Below, one piece after another: positions 56,501 through 64,000 of a stretch of DNA of 64,000 nt. Numbering within the stretch: the first letter of the stretch is position 1; each line of letters starts with the position of its first letter. The DNA comes from Proteles cristata cristata. Taxonomy: Eukaryota > Chordata > Mammalia > Carnivora > Hyaenidae. Where the stretch lies: assembly GCA_017311185.1 (NCBI GenBank), contig JAESUZ010001069.1, positions 876,501 through 940,500 of the forward strand, given 5' to 3'. The position numbers and the translations under genes were made by a program. The notes beneath the pieces were generated by a model. It was not told the DNA's origin and ran no database searches. It worked only from the letters and a program-made list of their open reading frames with translations.

Positions 56501-57929
56501 ATTAAAATTAAATTTCCTTAAATATTTAATTCAAAATTTAATTTACCTAATTGATGTAAAATAAAAATATATAAATAAAAGAAATTGGGTAATTTCTTCA
56601 AATAATCAATGTAGTTTAACTAGCCCGATAGGTAAGTATTCATCCTACTTTGTAAGAAAATAAAAATTTTTCTCCATCCATAGAACTGTAAATTAAAACA
56701 CAAAGTAGAATTTAATAGACTTGGCCCTATCAAATCCAAGGTCCCACTTCTCAAATACTCTTAACACAGAAGACCACAAAAACATTTAGTAAGGGATAGC
56801 AGTAATATAGTCATGAAACCACAGTCAAGACCACCCGAAGTAAGATAGCCTAAAGATACAAAGAGAAAAGGATGGTTTCCAGAGTTTTTTATAAATTAGA
56901 AAGGATAGAATATGGTGCTTGGTTTATTATAGCTTAAGGAGAGAATTTAGTGGCATAATGATTAGTTTATTTATGATATATATGATGAGCAGACAACTAG
57001 CAATGTCTAGATCCTACTCACTATCCTGAAGGAGAGACAGTGTGCAGCCCCCTTCTTCTCTGAGTTCTGCACCAGTAGTACATGAGGAGATATGACTGAA
57101 GGGTCCTTACCCTTAGGTTCCCTTATATATCACACACACTTTTCTTATTTCCCCAGTGGATTTAACAGACAATCATGTGCCAAACAGAAGTGTGTTTCTT
57201 CCTCTTGAGGGGAAGAGTGGATCAGGTAAGCTCTTCTTCTATATTTATGAGACCACAGACACATTAGCTATCATTGCTCTTTTATGTAGTCTGGGCCCAT
57301 CAGGTGGATAGTGTTGGGGAGGGTAGAATATCTTCATATCTCTCATTGTATTTCTCTCTGCATATGCAAAAGAGGAAAACTATTCTACTTCCATTTTTTA
57401 ACTATTCTCAGCATATTTGCTAGCTCCTGTACAAGAAAAGAAACATGGTAATATTACAGGGAGTAATACAGGACATGAGTTTGGGCAAGCATTTATCAGT
57501 GACCAGGGTCCTTGTATCTTAAGAGGGCCAAGTTTAAACTCCATATCCTTTCTTGCACTACTTAACATGAATGGGAAGGTAAAAAGATATTGAACCTTCT
57601 GGGAAGGTTGGCTATTTCTTCTCTTCATTTCCTATGTCCATGTGGCAAGTATACAGGTCCTGGCCCAAAGGGGTGGACTGTTCATTCTGGTTCATGTGGT
57701 TGTTGGGTAGTAGACTCAACGCAGGGCTCACTAGATACTCAAGTTGTCTACTTTTATGCAGACATGCTTTCACATGTTTGTCCCAAGGTATGAGATAACC
57801 CAGACAACCTTGGCCTTAAAAACTAATATATGAACCTTAAGCTTGCTAAAGGATATTAAACATTAGAAAGTGGTACAGCATGAGGTAACAGCGATAGCCT
57901 TAAGACTAGTCTTAAGGTTAAAAATTAGA
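56501..57929. other. Intergenic, nothing recognised
   Basis: Unique-looking sequence. Open frames 57398-57628 (minus) and 57590-57793 (plus) are short and unrecognised. Confidence 0.45.
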
Positions 57930-58060
57930 GTCTTAGTTTATTTCAACTGTGATTGTCCTCAGACGAGTCCCTTAATCTATATGACTTTCAATATCTTTTT
58001 CTATAATATGAAAACAATAATAATAGCTAGTCATGCTAATTCTCCCACATATCCTTTATC
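57930..58060 (+). repeat. Possible MIR relic
   Basis: 'tcaactgtgattgtcctcag', 'acgagtcccttaatctatat', 'ctataatatgaaaacaataa' follow the MIR 5' core weakly. Confidence 0.4.
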
Positions 58061-58479
58061 AGGTCAAATGTCACAAATCTGTAGAGATTTCTAAACCAAA
58101 TCTCGAATCTTGATTTATTTTCTCATCCATCCCATTCAAAAGAAAAGTTACCAGAGCCTATAAATTCTACAGGAAGGTCAAGTAATGACTAAAGAGTTAA
58201 GTAATTAAAAATTACGAACATTTGAATCCCATTAAATGAAAAATATAACAATATACAATTTTCTTATCACATTCTGACAGTGAATTGAAAACATTCACAC
58301 CACACTGGTTTGAATAAATAAAAAGCAAAACAGATGTAGTAAAGAGAACTTGAAAGGGTAAATTAGTACCATTCCTCTGGAGAGTCATAGGCATATATGA
58401 AATCATCATGAGATAGCTCAAACCAGAATAAATAACAACTTGATTGAAAAGCCAAGGAAGAAAAAATATTGTCAAAAGT
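58061..58479. other. Intergenic, nothing recognised
   Basis: No named repeat or gene. Confidence 0.4.
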
Positions 58480-58490
58480 AGAGAAAATTA

Positions 58491-58703
58491 TTTTTTGATT
58501 TTTTTAATGTTTATGTATTCTTGAGAGACAGACAGAGCATGAGTGGAGGATGGGCAGAGCAAGAGAGGGAACAGAATCTGAAGGAAGCTCCAGACTCTGA
58601 GCTATCAGCACAGAGCCCAGTGTGGGGCTTATGCTCACTGGCCTTGAGATCATGATCTGAGTCAAAGCCGATGCCCAAACAACTGAGCCACTCAGGTGCC
58701 ACA
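58491..58703 (-). repeat. Felid-type SINE with TSD
   Basis: TTTTTAATGTTTATGTATTC, 'aatctgaaggaagctccaga', 'gtgtggggcttatgctcact', 'actgagccactcaggtgcca'. A TSD of about 10 bp, agagaaaatt, lies at 58480-58489 and 58707-58716. Confidence 0.92.
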
Positions 58704-58716
58704 AAAAGAGAAAATT

Positions 58717-60539
58717 TTTATAGAATATCTATAATAGAAAGAGTGAAAATTGGGGTAAATAAAGAAACAAAATGGGAAATATTTAAATATTTGACTGATA
58801 AAATGTATACATACTGTTGAACAATAAATAAACATGTTAGTGCTGCCATTAAAGAAGCAAATGTGAAAATTTAGCAACTCATATACCAAGGGCTACAATA
58901 TCGTTCATATAAAAAGAAATAAACACTGACAAGAAAACACAACGTTGAGTAATTTCAACGTAGAATTGCTCAGAAAAATAACGATCTGTCCTTGTATTTG
59001 GTATATTGGCTCAAACACTTGGTTTTTACAGAGATTTTCTTAAACTACTGTTTTTCAGGACCAGCTAATATTATGTAACAGTGGCTACTATATCCCAAAT
59101 GAGCAATAATTTCACACTCTTTTTAACAGAAAAATACTGAGTGTGCAAATTTCCTCTTCTAAGGATTTAAAGTAAAAAATGCACAGATGTGCCTGCATAT
59201 ACTTGACACTCTAACACTCTGCTCCCAAGAAGAAAACAGGAATGAAAAATGGGTTTTTAAGTTATCTGAGGCCCAGAACATATGCATTTTTTTTACAGAA
59301 TGATTGGAAATTAAAAGAGATTCACGCTACTCAATGTGATTGCCAAAATATAGAAAATAAAAAGTCCCATGGTATTTCACTGTGTGTGGAGATAATAGAG
59401 TGAGCTGTGCCTGAAGAGAACCCTAGGGACTGTCCCATGTGCATCATTTCTCAGGGCCTCATCCTTCAAGAATCCTTTCAGAATAACATTCATTTTAGTG
59501 TTGGTGCTCAAAAGTAAGTGTTTAACTCATCCAAGAATACAGCCAGAGTTTGTAATGGAATCCACTGAAAAGTCCACTTCATATCCAGCTGTTAGGAGAG
59601 AGGGCTGAGAAATCACTAGGATCCAATATCCAAATCTGGATCTCTAACTTGGGTCTCTGGATCTCATTCTTTTGTATTTCTGTATGAGGTATCCTCCCAT
59701 GTATTTCCCCTTCTCCAGAGCAAACTCATCCCATGTCTCCAGGTAAGAAGAAAAAAGATGCTGAAGGAATAGTCTCCTCAGAACCAGAAATCTTGTGTAC
59801 ATCCTGGGAGAAATGGTCATATTCTTATTTTTATAACCCATAGTGTATTTGTGAGGGGACATTTTTCTTCTTCTCTCTTCTCTAGAATCCTTAGTATTAG
59901 AAATTTTGCTCCTGGACTTTTCAGGGGGTCAGTTTGTGTGCTGAGAGATGCAAAGAACCAAAAGATCCACTGTCTCTCAAACTAGCTACCCCTTTTTTGA
60001 TTCCCAGAATCTTCCTGTACTCTGACTTTTTATCCTTGTTATTATAGATGTTCTTTTCCTCTTTTAGTTTTCTGACACTCTTTGGGTGATACTGGAATCC
60101 GAGGATGCACGGCAGAGCTTCTTCAATGTGCGGCGCATTGTTTAGGAGGTGAGAAGGAGCCAGAGCTTAGTGAGTGTTAATGATGGGTGGGTGGGCACTC
60201 CCTGCCTCAGTGCCCCAGTACTCAGGCTGTGACCACATTGGATATATCTTCTCAGGGGCTAATATGAGAAAGAGAACAGGATTGCATATTGAGGATCTAT
60301 TCCACTGGAAGAACTACCACTTACATACTCTCACCCATACCAGTAGTCCGGGTGATCATCCTTTGTGTTTATCCCTCTGATTGGCCACAGAATATTCCTA
60401 TTCCAAGCTGGACCACATAGCTGGACCAACATCAGCTGTGCCTTCTGAATCTTATTCTGTGCTTTAGATGGGATGATTGGCACTTAGGAGTTTTTGAGTG
60501 TATATGTGTATGACAGAGACTATGTGTTGAGTAGGAGTT
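58717..60539. other. Intergenic, nothing recognised
   Basis: About 1.8 kb of unique-looking sequence. No gene or repeat named. Confidence 0.4.
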
Positions 60540-60730
60540 TTTTCATTCCTGGGTGCATTCAGTTATTTATTCATCCATTCAGCAAGTGAATATTTCTTGA
60601 AAATTTACTTATGCCAGGTGATGCAGACATATGGATTGAGGTAGGATTTCTACTCTGAAGAAACTTATAGCCTTGTCAGAAGACAGAATTGTAAGCAAAC
60701 AATCACATATAAATTAATAATAACCCTTTA
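60540..60730 (-). repeat. L2 3' end relic
   Basis: 'tcatccattcagcaagtgaa', 'tatttcttgaaaatttactt', 'atgccaggtgatgcagacat', 'agaaacttatagccttgtca' match reversed L2 ('attcattcaacaaatatttattgagcgcc'). Confidence 0.65.
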
Positions 60731-60736
60731 AAAGCA

Positions 60737-60835
60737 TACTATTATATACATATATCAAAATTCACCAGATTGTACACAAGAAATATGCACAGTTCATTGC
60801 ATATAAATTTACCATGATGAAGCAGTGAAAAAATG
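60737..60835 (+). repeat. Possible old L1 (L1ME-like) 3' end
   Basis: 'catatatcaaaattcaccag', 'attgtacacaagaaatatgc', 'acagttcattgcatataaat' resemble the old L1M 3' end ('aaactcatcgaactgtacacttaaaatggg...'). Confidence 0.45.
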
Positions 60836-62259
60836 CACTTATCAAAAATTATTGGAAAACGAGTTTGGCTACCAGGTTAGAGACTTTATCAGTGATCCTC
60901 CTGTGTATTCTCTTTACACTTATCGAAAGAAAAGATATTTCTCATGAATTATGGCAATTCCTTAAATAATTCCCTGACTCTGCCTTCCTGGTCTCTTAAA
61001 TACCAATGGACTCTATTGTAGGCTCAAGATGGACCCATTTTATTTCCATCTGGGTGAAAATTCATGAATAGAAGTCTCACTGTTAACTCCTGTTCCTGAA
61101 ATTAAATCCTACTTGGCAGTTCATGAACCAGTGGTCCAGACACAACCGGTCTGACCATATTTTTCCTATACTGCCAGCTAGATGTAGGGTCCTACATGTG
61201 AAAAGAAACCTTTCTAGTTTGCGCGTCCTGATATGTGTCTCAAGATGGCCCTGCCAGGTGGTCTGACTTTCTGTTCTGACATCTTCATTTTAAAGACCAA
61301 TTCTAAGACTAGTACTTCAACCCTTCTCAGGGATAGATGTCTCCAACCCTGAATGCCAGCCATTTACCCATGCCTCCAGCTAACTTCCCTAACTCTTTAT
61401 AATTTCCTTCTCTGCTAGCTAATATTCAGCCATTTTATTCCTTGTTTGTTTCTGATGTACAATAATGTATAGATTAAATAGTATTTCCTGCCTGGCTGCA
61501 AAGCATTGGACCAGTACCTGATTTCCTACAGATGCACACATCCCACGGGTAGGATACTCTGAAACAAACTGCAGCATGAATGAGCTCAAGTGCTGTCACA
61601 CCAGAAAAGACCATGCAACTGTGCAGACAGCTATTGTGCCGGCACTTGGTCTCCACAAAGGGCTGTTCTTGTTTGCACAGAGTGTGGTGCTTCCTAAGTC
61701 TGGCCTTGTCTCCAACATCTTGGCTCTGTAATGATGAAGGTCCATCATGCCTTAATTTCCAACACTGCCATCAAGGCTTGATTCTCTGATCCAGTGAAGA
61801 ATAAAAAAAGTGAAGAATCCACACTAAAAGTGTGGATTATAACATGATCTAAATGGTTTCTTAACATTCCCTTCCTACTTGGAAGGATGATAAATGATCC
61901 CTTGGAAACACAAAGGAAAAGATAATTATTGGTTCTTCTCCTTGATGAAATGAAAGTCAAAATCTGCTGACTGAAAAGTAAACTAGGGGGAAAAAATCTG
62001 GGCTTTCTACTAAAGGCAGAACTCTTCATATTTTTTTCAAATCCATATAATATGTGAGCGTCCTTTTTCAAATAGCTCTGGTAAGAATTAAGGATGGAAA
62101 TTTTGGAAAATCAAGTGGCTTAAATGCTTCCAAGATACTTTTTTCAATCAAGTACATTTGTCCTCATAGTGAGATCTTCACTTTCAGGATTTGGTTTTCC
62201 ATCATAGTCAACTTTTGATTGCTTTATTTATGCTGATGTGTAGACAGAAATAGACGTGA
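60836..62259. other. Intergenic upstream of the OR2D-like pseudogene
   Basis: No repeat or gene is recognised, and no convincing splice acceptor lies next to the pseudogene start. Confidence 0.4.
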
Positions 62260-63178
62260 ATGGGCACAGAAAACCAAACCTATCTGACTGAATTCATCTA
62301 GCTGAGCCTTTCTTCTGATTGGCAGACTCAAATCCTGCTGTTTGTAGTGTTTCTCATCATCTACCTGCTAACTCTGGGAATTTTCTCATCATAGTGCTAA
62401 TTCATATTGACTCTCGACTTCATACACCAATGTACTTCTTCCTTAAAAACCTGTCATTTACTGATCTTTGTTTCTCTACAACAATCATCCCCCAGATGCT
62501 ATTCCATTTGCTGGTAATGAGAAAGACCATTTCCTTTGCTGGGTGTTCAATTCAGATGATTTTTTTCCTAGGAGCTGGTGTACAGAAAGTTCTCTCCTAG
62601 CAGTGATGTCCTATGACCGCTATGTGGCTGTCTGCAAGCCCCTTCACTACTCTACCCTCATGACCCAGAGGGTGTGTGTACAGCTGATAATAGGATCCTG
62701 GGCCAGTGGAGCAGTTGTGTCTTTAGTAGACACAACATTTAGTTTATGTCTCTCATACCATGGAAAGAATATAATTAATCATTACTTTTGTGAACCTCCT
62801 GCACTCTTGAAGTTGGCTTCAGAAGAAACCTACAAAGCTGAGATGGCCATCTTGGCAATGGGCGTGGTAATTCTCCTTGGTCCTGTCTCCCTCATCCTTT
62901 TCTCCTACTGTAATATTATCTCCACTGTGATTCAGATACAGTCAGGTGAGGGGAGGCTTAAGGTCTTTTCTACCTGTGGTTCTCATCTCATCGTTGTTGT
63001 CTTCTTCTATGGCTCAACTATATTTACCTACATGCGTCCAAATTCCAAGAAAATAAACGAAGGGGATAAGGTGATTTCTGTATCCTACTCAGTCATAACA
63101 TCCATGATGAACCCATTCATTTACAGCCTGAGAAACAAAGATGTAAAGGAGGCATTTAGGAAAGTATTTGGAAGGTAG
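62260..63178 (+). pseudogene. OR2D: OR2D-like olfactory receptor pseudogene
   Basis: The ATG at 62260 opens with MGTENQTYLTEFI, with the N-glycosylation site NQT, as in OR2D3. An in-frame TAG at 62299-62301 is codon 14. Near 62370-62380 about four bases are missing in TM1, and the frame then continues as the one seen from 62319: [23 protein letters not shown] second one-base loss near 62579 (in GAG-VQK, where a cysteine codon is expected) moves the frame again. The rest is intact to a TAG at 63176-63178: [71 protein letters not shown]. Three lesions make this a true pseudogene. The C-terminal two thirds are well preserved, and the substitutions from OR2D3 are modest. Confidence 0.93.
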
Positions 63179-63434
63179 AGCCTCTCAGAGGCAATGATCT
63201 TTATATTGATATACAACTATGGGAATGAAGACATTGCAAAGTGGTTCCATATCTATAACAGCTTTCTCTCTGAAGTATCTCTAGGCTGATCCAGCACTAA
63301 GGGTCATACATGTACCCATGTATATCTATACCTTATTTTCAAGTTTGTCAACTGCATCTTGCTCAAGCTTATTCTCTGTGGTTATACTTTTCTTGCCTCA
63401 TAACAGATTTTTTCTGTTATATTATATATTATAT
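63179..63434. other. 3' flank of the OR2D-like pseudogene
   Basis: No recognised element. Confidence 0.4.
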
Positions 63435-63575
63435 TGTAAATTTTATTTATATATTATATATACACCTAGATGCATATACATCTACATATATATCTATATG
63501 TATATCTATATGTATATGTGTGTGTGTGTATATATATATGTATATATGTATATAGACAGAGAGAGAGAGAAAAAA
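63435..63575. repeat. AT-rich compound simple repeat
   Basis: Mixed TA, (TATATC)n, (TG)n and a terminal (GA)n stretch over about 140 bases. Open frames of up to about 95 codons here arise purely from the repeat. Confidence 0.9.
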
Positions 63576-64000
63576 ACAGGATCTTCACTTATACTGCATC
63601 ACTAGTTCACTAATACATTTTCAACCAGACATAGCACCTTTTAGTTCTAAACTTCATGGCTACTTGTCAGCCTCATCCAATCTACATCATCTACAGCCAT
63701 CCCAAAACCTTGGAATCCTGCCTGATGTCATTATGTTAGACTCTACAATTTCCTGTCAGAAAATATCAATAATTTTTTTTACCTTAAAGCTCTGATATGG
63801 AAACTTTTTTGTTTTGTTTTGTTCGAGGGTTTGTTTTGTTTTGTCTTGCTGTATAGTCCCCAAATACAGCTATCATCAATTCAACTGCACATGGGGGAGC
63901 TGCTGGCCTAGGCAATAATTTGTGGGATCTCATATTCAGCAAACACCTTCCATATATCACACTTGCTAGGTTGAGGGAACTAGAATTAAAAGACATAGAC
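63576..64000. other. Window end, nothing recognised
   Basis: A (GTTTT)n-like patch lies at 63810-63843. No gene seen. Confidence 0.4.

Noticed and set aside
62319..62600. Short independent OR gene
   Set aside because: It is the TM1-TM3 part of the OR2D-like pseudogene between two frame breaks.
63310..63605. Open frames of 81-95 codons rich in Y, I and C
   Set aside because: They arise from the AT-rich simple repeat 63435-63575.
1..64000. A previously undescribed multi-gene system
   Set aside because: Apart from OR loci and transposon proteins no group of conserved, adjacent frames exists. The content is ordinary for a mammalian OR cluster.

Overview
This is a mammalian nuclear window, almost certainly from a felid or close feliform carnivore. 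The main evidence is about 28 copies of a tRNA-derived carnivore SINE of the cat type: a head reading GGCGCCTGGGTGGCTCAG, a B-box like GGTTCGAGCCCCGCGTCGGG, a CT-rich stretch and an AATAAATAAA tail. These differ from the dog-type SINEC_Cf. Carnivore-type L1 elements share the window with ancient MIR, L2, old L1, MaLR-like and ERVL relics. I see no bacterial features, CRISPR arrays, rRNA or functional tRNA genes.

The genes are four class II olfactory receptor (OR) loci, all on the + strand and all with single-exon coding regions. (1) 4783-5723 is an OR6B-like receptor whose frame breaks just after TM7, so helix 8 and the tail are lost. (2) 29566-30522 is an intact OR6B-like receptor of 318 aa and the only clearly functional gene here. 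(3) 44210-45155 is an OR2AG-like receptor, intact except for one extra base in a run of eight T in TM5. (4) 62260-63178 is an OR2D-like pseudogene with an early stop and two frame breaks. OR2AG and OR2D sit together in the human 11p15.4 OR cluster, so this is probably the orthologous cluster in a carnivore. Three of the four loci have a good splice-acceptor-like site shortly before the ATG, as expected for OR genes with non-coding 5' exons.

Layout. 1-4700: intergenic with MIR, SINE and L1M relics. 4783-5723: OR6B-like copy 1. 5724-9690: SINEs, MIR and a compound AC/TC microsatellite. 9691-18066: an L1 ORF2 fragment followed by an old, nearly complete L1 that carries three SINEs and an inverted young L1 3' end. 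18067-29520: SINEs, L1 3' ends, MIRs, an L2 3' end and a (TA)n microsatellite. 29566-30522: intact OR6B-like gene. 30523-44200: SINEs, a young 5'-truncated L1 with target-site duplication (TSD), an ERVL pol relic on the minus strand and a 2.7 kb minus-strand L1. 44210-45155: OR2AG-like. 45156-62259: gene-poor, holding a 5.4 kb L1 with TSD at 50482-55886. 62260-63178: OR2D-like pseudogene, followed by AT-rich satellite sequence.

The OR genes would act alone, one receptor per olfactory neuron, through G-olf and cAMP. The other long open frames are L1 protein fragments or chance frames. I found no convincing previously undescribed system. The observations worth following are the borderline OR lesions, the nested retrotransposition structures and an L1 with an unexplained 5' segment.
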